From assembly GCA_902494515.1 (NCBI GenBank), contig CABUTS010000034.1, positions 1 through 28,600 of the forward strand: 28,600 nt of DNA. The letters are read 5' to 3'. The notes beneath the pieces were generated by a model. It did not search any database. It saw nothing but the letters and a program-made list of their open reading frames with translations, and had not been told where the DNA came from. This document shows, one piece after another, positions 14,752-23,056 of the stretch (positions are counted from its first letter, which is position 1; every line of letters begins with the position of its first letter). The DNA comes from an uncultured Muribaculaceae bacterium. Its GTDB lineage: Bacteria > Bacteroidota > Bacteroidia > Bacteroidales > Muribaculaceae. The position numbers and the translations under genes are program-made.

Positions 14752-15715
14752 CGACACATATCCTCTGGACATCTCCGTGGTCGTGCCCCTCTTCAACGAG
14801 GACGAATCCCTCCCCGAACTGCAGGAGTGGATTGACCGCGTGATGAAGGAAAACAATTTTTCCTACGAAGTAATCTACGTAAACGACGGTTCCACCGACA
14901 ACTCCTGGCAGGTGATCGGGGAGCTCGCCGGGAAATACCCCGAGGTCCACGGCATCGCCTTCCGCCGCAACTACGGCAAGTCGCCGGCGCTCAACACCGG
15001 TTTCGCCGCCGCAAAGGGGCGCGTGGTCATCACCATGGACGCCGACCTCCAGGATTCCCCCGACGAGATTCCGGAGCTGTACCGCATGATCACCGAAGAT
15101 GGCTACGACCTCGTAAGCGGATGGAAACAGAAGCGTTACGACCCGCTGTCGAAGACCATCCCCACCAAGCTGTTCAACGCCACAGCCCGCCGGGTCAGCG
15201 GCATCCGCAACCTCCACGACTTCAACTGCGGCCTGAAGGCCTACCGCAACAAGGTTGTCAAGCACATCGAGGTGTACGGCGACATGCACCGCTATATCCC
15301 CTATCTGGCCAAGAACGCCGGCTTCAAGAAGATCGGCGAAAAGGTCGTGCACCATCAGGCCCGCAAATACGGCCACACCAAGTTCGGCCTCGACCGCTTC
15401 GTCAACGGCTACCTTGACCTCGCAACCCTCTGGTTCACAAACAAATTCGGCATCAAGCCGATGCACTTCTTCGGGCTGCTCGGCTCGCTGATGTTCCTCC
15501 TCGGCTTCATCGCCGTAATCGCCGTCGGCGCCCACAAGCTCTGGGCCATGCACACCGGCGCCCCCTATATCCTCGTTACCGACTCCCCCTACTTCTACAT
15601 CTCGCTGGTAATGATGATATTAGGCACACAGCTCTTCCTCACCGGCTTCCTCGGCGAGCTCATTGTCCGCAACTCCCCGCGCCGCAACGAATACGAAATC
15701 GAAGACCGCTTCTGA
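14735..15715 (+). CDS. GT2 family glycosyltransferase (DPM synthase/GtrB-like) with two C-terminal TM helices
   Basis: Probably moves a sugar from a nucleotide donor to a lipid phosphate carrier at the inner membrane. The GT-A domain has VVVPLFNEDESLPEL (residues 15-29), VNDGSTDNS (49-57) and the metal-binding DAD at 102-104 in MDADLQDSPDEIPEL. The acceptor part includes FNCGLKAYRN. Two membrane helices lie in the last 90 residues (FFGLLGSLMFLLGFIAVIAVGA and FYISLVMMILGTQLFLTGFLGELIV). The ATG at 14735 gives 326 aa; an upstream in-frame ATG at 14669 would add 22 residues inside DUF4199 and does not look like family sequence. The sugar is not determinable. Confidence 0.9.
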   Translation: MSKQNNDTYPLDISVVVPLFNEDESLPELQEWIDRVMKENNFSYEVIYVNDGSTDNSWQVIGELAGKYPEVHGIAFRRNYGKSPALNTGFAAAKGRVVITMDADLQDSPDEIPELYRMITEDGYDLVSGWKQKRYDPLSKTIPTKLFNATARRVSGIRNLHDFNCGLKAYRNKVVKHIEVYGDMHRYIPYLAKNAGFKKIGEKVVHHQARKYGHTKFGLDRFVNGYLDLATLWFTNKFGIKPMHFFGLLGSLMFLLGFIAVIAVGAHKLWAMHTGAPYILVTDSPYFYISLVMMILGTQLFLTGFLGELIVRNSPRRNEYEIEDRF

Positions 15716-15805
15716 TCCCCTCTCCGCCGGTTCCCGCATCCTCCAGTCCCAGCGCTCCGCTTCCCGGTTCGTCAACCCCTCTCCGCCCTTTATTTGTCTC
15801 CGGCT

Positions 15806-15821
15806 CCGAGGTTTACCTCGG
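15806..15821. terminator. small hairpin before the DUF6452 gene
   Basis: CCGAGG (15806-15811) and CCTCGG (15816-15821) pair around loop TTTA, with no T run. It may mark the end of the GT2 transcript. The 15716-15874 spacer otherwise shows only pyrimidine-rich sequence, with CCCCTCTCCGCC at both 15717 and 15776. Confidence 0.3.
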
Positions 15822-15874
15822 CCCCTTAAAAGCCCATTTATTTGAAAACCCAACTCGCTAATACAGAAGCTTTC

Positions 15875-16423
15875 ATGCAGCGCCTCGCCGGGGCGCTGAA
15901 ATCCCGCCTTGCGGTCCTCGCGGTCCTCTCCGCAGTGCTCCTCGGCGCCCTTGCTTCCTGTAATAACTCCAACTGCACCGACAACCACTCCGCCCTCCCC
16001 CTGATGGGCTTCTACGACTTCTCCACCGGGAAGTCCATGCGCCTCGACTCTCTGGACCTCAGCGGCGTCGGAGCTCCCGACGACTCCCTGCTGATCCATG
16101 CCGGGCAGGCTATCTCGCAGGTCTACCTCCCCTTCCGCTACCACGCCTCCGAGGTGCAGTTCTGCTTCCATTACGCCTACCCGGGTCAGGGGCTCGACGA
16201 CCCGGCCCTAAACGACACCATCACCTTCGGCTACACCGCCGAGCCGTATTTCGCCTCAAACGAGTGCGGAGCAATGTACAAATACACCGTCAACACCTGC
16301 CGTTTCACCACCCATCTCATTGAAAACGTGGTGATTACCGACTCCGTAATCACAAACATCGAGCGCGAGAGAATCCAGGTTTTCTTCCGCACCCAGGGCC
16401 CTGAGGAGGGGGGCGACCTATGA
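15875..16423 (+). CDS. DUF6452 family lipoprotein
   Basis: A Bacteroidetes lipoprotein of unknown function. From the ATG at 15875 there is a basic N-terminus, a hydrophobic stretch and lipobox LGALASC with the lipidated cysteine at residue 29. A TTG at 15842 would lengthen the signal peptide by 11 residues and is less likely. The mature part (about 154 aa) has further cysteines (SNC, FCFH, NECGAMY, NTCRF) and reads as beta-strand rich. The stop overlaps the next ATG (ATGA), and the DUF6452-DUF6048 pairing is one I recognise from other Bacteroidales, so the two probably form one envelope complex. Confidence 0.82.
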   Translation: MQRLAGALKSRLAVLAVLSAVLLGALASCNNSNCTDNHSALPLMGFYDFSTGKSMRLDSLDLSGVGAPDDSLLIHAGQAISQVYLPFRYHASEVQFCFHYAYPGQGLDDPALNDTITFGYTAEPYFASNECGAMYKYTVNTCRFTTHLIENVVITDSVITNIERERIQVFFRTQGPEEGGDL

Positions 16424-17472
16424 TCCGTCGCTGTACCTTGTTCACGCTGTTAGCACTGCTGATTGCGCTGCCCGCTGCTGCCCAGCGCCGCGTCACCCCG
16501 GTGAAAACCGCCTCCAAAAACGTCATTGGCAAGAACGAAAACAAACAGGAGCTCGACTCCATCGACACCACCCACCTCATCGAGACCATCAACGACAAAG
16601 GGCAGAAGGTGATGCTCGACACCGTCACCGGCAAGGAGGTGAACGACAGCCTCCTGAACCTCCAGACCCACCGCGTTCCCAAGATGATCTACCCGCTGCT
16701 CTACAGCGTCTCGGTCGGCGTCGACATCTGGGATCCCGTCATGCGCGCCTTCGGCCAGCACTACGGCCTCATCGGTTTTTCGGCGGAAGTAAACCTCCAC
16801 AACCGCTACATCCCCGTGTTCGAGGCGGGGCTCGGCTGCGCCGACAACACCCCCGCACAGCAGAATTTCAATTACCACTCCCCTCTCGCCCCCTATTTCC
16901 GCATCGGCGCGAACTATAACTTCCTGTACAACTCAAACCCTGATTATCAGTTCGTTGCAGGTGTAAGGCTCGGCTGGTCGAGCTTCAACTACCAGCTCCG
17001 CGACGTAGAGCTATCCAACGACTACTGGGGCCAGACCGAAACCGTCGATTTCCCGCGCCAGTCCTCCTCGGCGCTCTACATGAATGTGCTGTTCGGTCTG
17101 AAAGTCAAAATCTGGAAAGCAATCTCGATGGGTTGGAACCTACGGTTCCGCTCGATTCTCCATGAGTCGGCCGAGCCGAACGGAAAGCCCTGGTACATAC
17201 CCGGCTACGGTGCCCGAAAGGGTATCATGACCGGCTCATTCTCAGTCTTCTACACCTTCTCGCTGTCGAAAGAAAAGAAGAAAACCGAACTTCCTCCGGG
17301 CTTCGAGGAGATTCCCGCCGACGAGCCGCTTCCGGACGACACCCCCGAAAATCCGGCGCCCGACGCCGACCCCGTTGAAATCCCCATCGACCCCGAGGGG
17401 ATAACCGTCGCTCCCATCGACACCCCCGACACCCCTCTTCCGGCCAATCCGGAGGTTCCCGCCGAGCCATAA
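16420..17472 (+). CDS. DUF6048 family exported protein, probable outer-membrane beta-barrel
   Basis: A 350-residue protein with a signal peptide (MIRRCTLFTLLALLIALPAAAQ). The middle part (about residues 95-285) has alternating hydrophobic strands and aromatic ends (YPLLYSVSVGVDIWDPVMRAF, YFRIGANYNFLY, FVAGVRLGWSSFNYQL, SSALYMNVLFGLKVKIWKAISMGWNLRFRS, GSFSVFYTFSL), consistent with a small outer-membrane barrel. The last 55 or so residues are proline- and acid-rich with repeated DTP/EIP words, probably a disordered tail. Coupled to the DUF6452 lipoprotein by a 4-nt overlap. The start is fixed by this overlap and the signal peptide. Function unknown. Confidence 0.82.
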   Translation: MIRRCTLFTLLALLIALPAAAQRRVTPVKTASKNVIGKNENKQELDSIDTTHLIETINDKGQKVMLDTVTGKEVNDSLLNLQTHRVPKMIYPLLYSVSVGVDIWDPVMRAFGQHYGLIGFSAEVNLHNRYIPVFEAGLGCADNTPAQQNFNYHSPLAPYFRIGANYNFLYNSNPDYQFVAGVRLGWSSFNYQLRDVELSNDYWGQTETVDFPRQSSSALYMNVLFGLKVKIWKAISMGWNLRFRSILHESAEPNGKPWYIPGYGARKGIMTGSFSVFYTFSLSKEKKKTELPPGFEEIPADEPLPDDTPENPAPDADPVEIPIDPEGITVAPIDTPDTPLPANPEVPAEP

Positions 17473-17524
17473 AACCGCTCCCCCTCCCCTACTCATTTCG
17501 TTCAACAAAACATACATATATATT

Positions 17525-17977
17525 ATGGAGAAAAAAATTGCAATGTGCAGCGACCACGCCGGTTTCGAGCTGAAAAACATCATTGAAGGCTACCTCGAAG
17601 CAATGGGTCGCGAATATCAGGACTTCGGCACACACTCCGCAGAATCCTGCGACTACGCCGACTTCGCCCACCCCGCCGCCTGCGCCATCGAGGCCGGCGA
17701 ATGTTACCCCGGAATCGCAATCTGCGGCTCCGGCAACGGCATCGGCATGACCCTCAACAAACACCAGGGAATCCGCGCCGCCCTCTGCTGGAACGTGGAA
17801 TTAGCCCGCCTGGCCCGCCAGCACAACGACGCCAACGTGCTTGTGCTCCCCGCCCGATTCATCGACTCCACCACCGCCCTTGCCATCGTCGACACCTTCC
17901 TCTCCACCCCCTTCGAAGGAGGCCGTCACGCCCGCCGCATCGCCAAAATCCCCCTCTCCGCCTCCCCCTGCAAGTAA
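17525..17977 (+). CDS. rpiB: ribose 5-phosphate isomerase B
   Basis: Interconverts ribose 5-phosphate and ribulose 5-phosphate in the non-oxidative pentose phosphate pathway. Family marks are CSDHAGFELK (D10, H11) and AICGSGNGIGMTLNKHQGIRAALC, in which C67 corresponds to the catalytic cysteine of RpiB and GSGNGIGM forms the anion-binding loop. HNDANVLVLPARF is the C-terminal conserved element. 150 aa, a normal length. No promoter consensus was found in the 52-nt gap after the DUF6048 gene, so it may be read from that transcript. It is the last core gene before the AT-richer glycan locus. Confidence 0.95.
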   Translation: MEKKIAMCSDHAGFELKNIIEGYLEAMGREYQDFGTHSAESCDYADFAHPAACAIEAGECYPGIAICGSGNGIGMTLNKHQGIRAALCWNVELARLARQHNDANVLVLPARFIDSTTALAIVDTFLSTPFEGGRHARRIAKIPLSASPCK

Positions 17978-18003
17978 ACCTTCGCCCCGGGCAGAGAGCC
18001 CTT

Positions 18004-18074
18004 CGGCGCCGTCCGATGAATGATTTGTAATCTTCCGATGAATGATGAGTAATCTAAAGTCGCTGACGGCGCCG
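18004..18074. repeat. 22-bp tandem repeat framed by inverted repeats at the glycan-locus edge
   Basis: Two 22-bp units (18012-18033 and 18034-18055) sit side by side; both begin TCCGATGAATGAT and end GTAATCT with two differences. They are bracketed by CGGCGCCGTC (18004-18013) and its exact reverse complement GACGGCGCCG (18065-18074). The element lies 27 nt after rpiB and 31 nt before the flippase, where base composition changes. Confidence 0.75.
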
Positions 18075-18105
18075 CAGGTATGCCCCTAAGTTATATGAAT
18101 TTCCA

Positions 18106-19635
18106 ATGGCCGCTTCCAACAACAAACGCATAGCCAAGAACACAATGTTCCTGTACATCAGGATGATACTTGTAATGTGTGTCACCCTGTATACCAGCAG
18201 AATTGTGCTCAATGCGTTAGGCATAGACAATTTTGGTATATACAACGTTGTCGGAGGTGTTGTTGTATTGTTTTCCTTTTTAAAAGGTTCAATAACAACT
18301 GCTATTCAGAGATATCTGAATTACGCTTTGGGGCGCAATGAACTTGAATATGAACAGAAAGTATTTTCAACCAGCTGTTACATTTTATTCGCCCTATCAT
18401 TAATTCTTATTCTTGTATTGGAGACTGTTGGTCTGTGGTTTATAAATACACAACTGACATTACCGGCCGACAGTCTAAGAGATGCAAATATCGTATATCA
18501 ACTATCCATTCTCACTTTCATACTTGGGATAGTCAGAGTTCCCTATGACTCTCTCATTATGGCACATGAACGAATGGCGTTCTATGCATATACAAGCATC
18601 GTTGAAGCCATACTGAAGTTGCTCGTTGCATTCATGCTTCTGCTGTTTTCCTCCGACAAACTCATATTATATGCTGTCCTGATAATGCTTGTAACCATCA
18701 TCATGAATGGCATTTATATCATCTATTGTAAAAAACATTATTCGATAAAAGCTCTGGGGTTCTACGACAAAAAAACCCGTAAGGAATTGACGAGCTTCTC
18801 AAGCTGGAATATATTCGGGAGCATCGCCGACATAGGCTATCAGCAAGGGACAAACATCATTCTGAATATATTCTACGGTGTATCCTTCAATGCTACCATG
18901 GGAATTACCATGCAGGTAAAAAAAGCCGTTTTTAGTTTTGTACGAAATATATTGGCGGCAGCCAACCCTCAGATTTTTCAATTACACGCCTCGGGAGAAA
19001 TAGACCAGTTCCGCTCGCTTGTATTAAATGTATCGAAAGTCGCATTCCTTTTATTTACATTTATAGCCATCCCCCTTATGTTCAATATCGATTATATCTT
19101 ACAATTGTGGCTATCAAATGTACCGCCGATGGCGGCTTTGTTTTGCGTACTTACCCTCGTCTTTTGCATGATAGATTCTCTTATAGGCCCATTGTGGACT
19201 GCCGCGCAGGCTTATGGGTCAATACGGCGATATCAGATATGCTCAAGTGCAATACTCCTGCTGAATCTTCCTCTGACATATCTGGCGTTCCATTACGGTG
19301 CTCAACCTTATGCATTACTGGAAATTCAATGTATCGTAGTCATAGTGTCACTGATATACCGTGTATATTTTCTATATGACAAAGGGCTTCTGATTATCAG
19401 AGATTACCTGACTCAGGTCATCAAGCCGATAACCGCTGTTATGTGCCTCATCCTGATAAGTTGCTTTTTGATTAACAACCTGATGCCCTACAATGGCTTT
19501 GACCGTCTGATAATCAATACTCCCATTTACATCCTTATTACGACATTGTCAATATGGGTTCTCGGGCTATCGAAACGGGAAAAATCATTTTTAATCAACG
19601 CGATAAAAAACAGAATAAACATCCTAAAACGATAA
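18106..19635 (+). CDS. oligosaccharide flippase, Wzx/MATE-like polysaccharide exporter
   Basis: A 509-residue polytopic membrane protein (about 12-14 helices) of the MOP superfamily that would flip lipid-linked sugar units across the inner membrane. It opens NKRIAKNTMFLYIRMILVMCVTLYTSRIVLNALGIDNFGIYNVVGGVVVLFSFLKGSITTAIQRYL, in general form a Wzx-type start with the conserved 'GxxNFGIY' segment. The C-terminus is basic. Codon use and base composition are clearly more AT-rich than in rpiB just upstream, a sign of horizontal origin. It is followed after 4 nt by a GT4 gene. The flipped sugar cannot be told. Confidence 0.88.
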   Translation: MAASNNKRIAKNTMFLYIRMILVMCVTLYTSRIVLNALGIDNFGIYNVVGGVVVLFSFLKGSITTAIQRYLNYALGRNELEYEQKVFSTSCYILFALSLILILVLETVGLWFINTQLTLPADSLRDANIVYQLSILTFILGIVRVPYDSLIMAHERMAFYAYTSIVEAILKLLVAFMLLLFSSDKLILYAVLIMLVTIIMNGIYIIYCKKHYSIKALGFYDKKTRKELTSFSSWNIFGSIADIGYQQGTNIILNIFYGVSFNATMGITMQVKKAVFSFVRNILAAANPQIFQLHASGEIDQFRSLVLNVSKVAFLLFTFIAIPLMFNIDYILQLWLSNVPPMAALFCVLTLVFCMIDSLIGPLWTAAQAYGSIRRYQICSSAILLLNLPLTYLAFHYGAQPYALLEIQCIVVIVSLIYRVYFLYDKGLLIIRDYLTQVIKPITAVMCLILISCFLINNLMPYNGFDRLIINTPIYILITTLSIWVLGLSKREKSFLINAIKNRINILKR

Positions 19636-19639
19636 CATT

Positions 19640-20626
19640 ATGAGAGTCTTATTTATTGGAGGATATAAATCGCCCGGAGGGCCGAATGAGGTAAACCGGA
19701 ATCTTTTGACACATCTTCCAAAGTCCGTAAAAAGATTAAAATCAAAAGCCCAAAAGATTCAGACTATCGAATCAATTTTGCCGATATTGGCATGTGACGT
19801 TGTGGTTTTTTCCGGATTGATGTTTAACGCCGTTCAACTTGGAATTGCCAAAGCCTTAAATAAAAAAATTATATTCATTATGCACGGTTGTCATAAAATT
19901 GAAACCGGGCAAACATCTGCGCTTGAAGAATCTATTCTTACAAAAAGCGATCAAATATTATGTGTAAGTAATATTTACGCGGATTTAATTAATGAGATTT
20001 ATCCGCAGTTTTCAGATAAAATATCAGTATTATATAATGGCGTTAACTGGAAAGAATACGACGAAGTCCGTAATTTAATGCCGGCTCAACGCAGAGACCC
20101 CAACAGAATAATTCTATTTGGCGGTGGACGCAAGGCTAAGCGCAACATAAGTGTATGTCAGGCAGTGTCTGAGCTCAACAACGAGAACAAGTTAAATCTA
20201 CATATCGACATCTACGGATATTTCAGAGATACCGATGATTCACAACGGATTAAAGATATTCCTTGCGTGACCTTTCATCATGTAATACCACACAGTCAGG
20301 TCAACGAAGAGTTATACAAATCCAGACTGTTTATTCAGAACTCGGATCTCGAATCTTTCAGTCTGGCATTAACTGATGCTATAGGATTAGGATGTGACGT
20401 ATTGTTTTCCCGTCATGTTGGAGCCTCTGATATAATCCCGGGGAAAACCGAACAAGATATTATATATGATACCGGGGATATCACCGAGATTAAAAATAAA
20501 ATCCTTAATGTCCTTGAACATCCGAATAATCAGCGATTACTAAATTCCATCGACAAAAAAGCGACATCACTCGAAACTGCCGCCAAAAATTTAATGGCGT
20601 ATTGCAGACGTGTATACCGGAAATAA
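19640..20626 (+). CDS. GT4-like glycosyltransferase
   Basis: A GT-B fold glycosyltransferase of 328 residues. N-terminal Rossmann half: MRVLFIGGYKSPGGPNEVNRNLL with the Gly-rich acceptor loop. The C-terminal donor half has ILFGGGRKAKRNISV, then FHHVIPHSQVNEELYKSRLFIQNSDLESFSLALTDAIGLGCDVL. The usual GT4 E-x7-E is present as E-S-F-S-L-A-L-T-D: the second Glu is Asp. It is shorter than most GT4 enzymes (about 360-400) by a compact N-terminal half. The ATG at 19640 is 4 nt after the flippase stop. AT-rich like the flippase. It probably adds one sugar of the unit exported by the flippase; donor and acceptor unknown. Confidence 0.82.
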   Translation: MRVLFIGGYKSPGGPNEVNRNLLTHLPKSVKRLKSKAQKIQTIESILPILACDVVVFSGLMFNAVQLGIAKALNKKIIFIMHGCHKIETGQTSALEESILTKSDQILCVSNIYADLINEIYPQFSDKISVLYNGVNWKEYDEVRNLMPAQRRDPNRIILFGGGRKAKRNISVCQAVSELNNENKLNLHIDIYGYFRDTDDSQRIKDIPCVTFHHVIPHSQVNEELYKSRLFIQNSDLESFSLALTDAIGLGCDVLFSRHVGASDIIPGKTEQDIIYDTGDITEIKNKILNVLEHPNNQRLLNSIDKKATSLETAAKNLMAYCRRVYRK

Positions 20627-20633
20627 CTCAGAG

Positions 20634-21896
20634 ATGAAACATAATATATCGATTCTCAGGAACTGTTATGGGTGCGGAGTTTGTGTTAAAGCATGCCCTG
20701 TGGACATCATATCACTGAAGGAAAATGAGGACGGATTCTATTCTCCCCGCATCGACGAGCAGGATAAATGCATCGAATGTGGTTTATGCCTGAAAGTCTG
20801 CGCTTTCAATCACGATACGGTATCCGAGACGTCACGCGAGATTGGCACGTCCGAGGAGGTCGGGACACTCCGCGAGGTTGCTTCATACGCCGCATGGAGC
20901 AACGACGGGAATGTTCGTCAATGGTGTTCGTCGGGCGGAATCGGTTTTGAAATCGGGCGTCATCTCATCGGGAAAGGCTATCGGGCCATCGGTGTCAGAT
21001 ATAATCCGGCCACACACCGGGCTGAGCATTATATCGCCTCGACAATCGAGGAGTTCATGCCGTCGGCCGGAAGCAAGTATATCCCGAGCACCTTCGAAAA
21101 AGCACTGCTTGAGATTGATCTGAAGCAGAAGTATCTTGTAACCGGCACACCATGCCAGATCGACTCATTCCGCAGGCTTATACGCAACAAGCGTGTCGAG
21201 GACAATTTTGTGCTTCTCGATTTCTTCTGCCACGGGGTGCCGTCGCTGCTGCTCTGGGACAAATATATCGCCGAAGTTGAACAGAAGATTGGTCCGACGG
21301 GGTTTGTCAGCTGGCGTAACAAGCTCACAGGCTGGCATGACTCCTGGTCGATGCAGGCAGACCCACGCGACGGCAGTACAAAAGCAGACCCGCACGGCAG
21401 CAATGCAGACCCGCGCGGCGGTTACAATCTATCCTCTCAGGAAAAAGAACACTTATACTCCTCCCGATATACACGGGGGGATCTGTTCTACACCTTCTTC
21501 CTCGGGAACTATTGCCTGAATGAATGTTGCTATGACGCATGTAAATACAAGATGACCTCCTCGGCAGCTGACATCAGAATCGGAGATTTGTGGGGAAATG
21601 CTTATAAGGACAACGAAAAGGGTGTCAGCGTTGCTTTGGCGTTCACCGAAAAGGGTAAACGGATTCTCTCCGAGCTCAAAGATTCCTGCACGTTGACAGA
21701 CGAACCTCTGACAGTCAGCATCGAGGGTCAAATGACTCATTGCGCCAAAAAGCCGTCGATCCGGAATAAGGTCATCAGGCAACTGCAATCCGACCGATCG
21801 CTCCGCGAAATCAAAGACGGACTTATTTTCAGATACAGGCTGAGATTCCTGCCTGAAAGAATCCTCAACAGAATCAAACGAATTTTAAACCGATGA
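20634..21896 (+). CDS. double [4Fe-4S] protein with FrhB-like (F420 hydrogenase beta subunit) domain
   Basis: A 420-residue redox protein of the 'coenzyme F420 hydrogenase/dehydrogenase beta subunit C-terminal domain' family, found in glycan loci of organisms that lack F420. Two ferredoxin motifs open it: C11-C14-C17-C21 and C46-C49-C52-C56. Then come WCSSGGIGFEIGRHLIGKGYRAIGVRYN, YLVTGTPCQIDSFRRL, LLDFFCHGVPS and a C-terminal CLNECCYDACKYKM...RIGDLWGN. Two repeat-rich insertions are visible: about residues 66-83 (TSREIG, TSEEVG, TLREVA) and 242-262 (ADP at 242, 251 and 258). ATG 20634 is preferred over an upstream one inside the GT4 end. Overlaps the next gene by 4 nt (ATGA). Role in glycan modification is inferred from neighbours. 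Confidence 0.86.
   Translation: MKHNISILRNCYGCGVCVKACPVDIISLKENEDGFYSPRIDEQDKCIECGLCLKVCAFNHDTVSETSREIGTSEEVGTLREVASYAAWSNDGNVRQWCSSGGIGFEIGRHLIGKGYRAIGVRYNPATHRAEHYIASTIEEFMPSAGSKYIPSTFEKALLEIDLKQKYLVTGTPCQIDSFRRLIRNKRVEDNFVLLDFFCHGVPSLLLWDKYIAEVEQKIGPTGFVSWRNKLTGWHDSWSMQADPRDGSTKADPHGSNADPRGGYNLSSQEKEHLYSSRYTRGDLFYTFFLGNYCLNECCYDACKYKMTSSAADIRIGDLWGNAYKDNEKGVSVALAFTEKGKRILSELKDSCTLTDEPLTVSIEGQMTHCAKKPSIRNKVIRQLQSDRSLREIKDGLIFRYRLRFLPERILNRIKRILNR
21357..21421 (+). repeat. in-frame triplicated ADP repeat in the FrhB-like gene
   Basis: The motif GCAGACCC followed by a Gly/Arg-rich tail starts at 21357, 21384 and 21405. All three are in frame and encode A-D-P-x(1-3)-G segments. Copies are near-identical at the DNA level, so the expansion is recent compared with the rest of the gene. 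Confidence 0.7.
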
Positions 21897-23035
21897 GCCA
21901 CAAAGTCGCATTAATGACAATCTTTCAGGTGCCGAACTACGGTTCGGTGCTTCAGACTTTTGCGACCCAAACTATACTCGGGAAGCTGGGATATGACTGT
22001 GACATCATAAACTATAATTATCCCAACGGCTGGCATTTCCGAAACGGATTCATTAAAACTCCATTATGGCGAAGAGTTCTGCGACGGTTTTTTAACGCCA
22101 CTGGGTTACATCGGCAGGAATTATCTAATTCACTGAACACTTTCCGCAGGAAACTTAACCTCACACGTAAGTTCAAAGACCTTGATGCTCTGAAAAACAA
22201 CGACTGGTCGGAATATTCGGTGATTATCGCGGGAAGCGACCAGTTGTGGAATCCGACATATCTGAAGGGCGACAGTGCCTTCATGTTGTCCTTTGCTCCG
22301 GGCATACCAAAAATGTCGATTGCTTCGAGCTTTGCCGTCAGCGAATTACCCCCGGAGTTCATTGAAAAATATCGGAAACATCTTTCCGGTTTTTCCGCTA
22401 TTTCCGTCCGCGAGAATTCCGGCGTAAGAATCATCAGGGAAACGTTATCCCTGAACGTCGATCCGCGCGTGGTTTTAGACCCTACACTGCTGCTCTCAGC
22501 CGACGAGTGGATGGATTCGCTGAAAATCACAAGGGCAAAAAGCCCTGAACGATATATTCTGATGTATCTCCTGTCCTATGCCCTCGACCCATATCCCGCT
22601 GCCCTTGAGGCCGCAAAACAGCTGAAGGAGAGATACGGCTGTACGAAAATAATTACATTCTCGAAAAAAAACAGCCCCGAAGTCCGGGAACTAAACGCCG
22701 AGAGCAAGCATGGATGCAGTGTGGAAGATTTCTTATATTACATCGCCAATGCCGAAGCTATCGTGACATCTTCGTTTCATGGCACGGCATTCGCCGTAAA
22801 TTTTGGTATTCCCTTGGTTTCGATTACACCCTCGAACAACGATGGACGCCAGATGACACTACTCAGGGCGCTGGATATCGAAAAATGCAGCATACCCGCC
22901 GGTGAGGGGAACCAGGTTTTATCACCGGATTATAATGTTGCCGACGTACATCGCAAGCTCGACAACATCCGCCACAACGACATTGCCTGGATTTCGGATA
23001 ATCTCAGTCGTCTCCAGTCCGCTGACTTTGCGTAG
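21893..23035 (+). CDS. polysaccharide pyruvyl transferase family protein
   Basis: Member of the PF04230 family (CsaB/WcaK type), which typically puts a ketal pyruvate on a sugar of a surface polysaccharide using phosphoenolpyruvate. Recognisable segments: NYGSVLQTFATQTILGKLGY, VIIAGSDQLWNPTYLKG, IASSFAVSEL, SVRENSGVRIIRE, VDPRVVLDPTLLL and TSSFHGTAFAVNFGIPLVSI. 380 aa, usual length. The ATG at 21893 overlaps the FrhB-like stop, implying coupled translation; this pair occurs together in other Bacteroidales capsule loci as I recall. Base composition is intermediate between the AT-rich flippase and the flanks. Substrate sugar unknown. Confidence 0.88.
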   Translation: MSHKVALMTIFQVPNYGSVLQTFATQTILGKLGYDCDIINYNYPNGWHFRNGFIKTPLWRRVLRRFFNATGLHRQELSNSLNTFRRKLNLTRKFKDLDALKNNDWSEYSVIIAGSDQLWNPTYLKGDSAFMLSFAPGIPKMSIASSFAVSELPPEFIEKYRKHLSGFSAISVRENSGVRIIRETLSLNVDPRVVLDPTLLLSADEWMDSLKITRAKSPERYILMYLLSYALDPYPAALEAAKQLKERYGCTKIITFSKKNSPEVRELNAESKHGCSVEDFLYYIANAEAIVTSSFHGTAFAVNFGIPLVSITPSNNDGRQMTLLRALDIEKCSIPAGEGNQVLSPDYNVADVHRKLDNIRHNDIAWISDNLSRLQSADFA

Positions 23036-23056
23036 TAAAATGCCCATTGGCGTAAT

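Noticed and set aside
18012..18055. CRISPR-like repeat
   Set aside because: Adjacent units have no spacers between them, and no cas genes are in the window.
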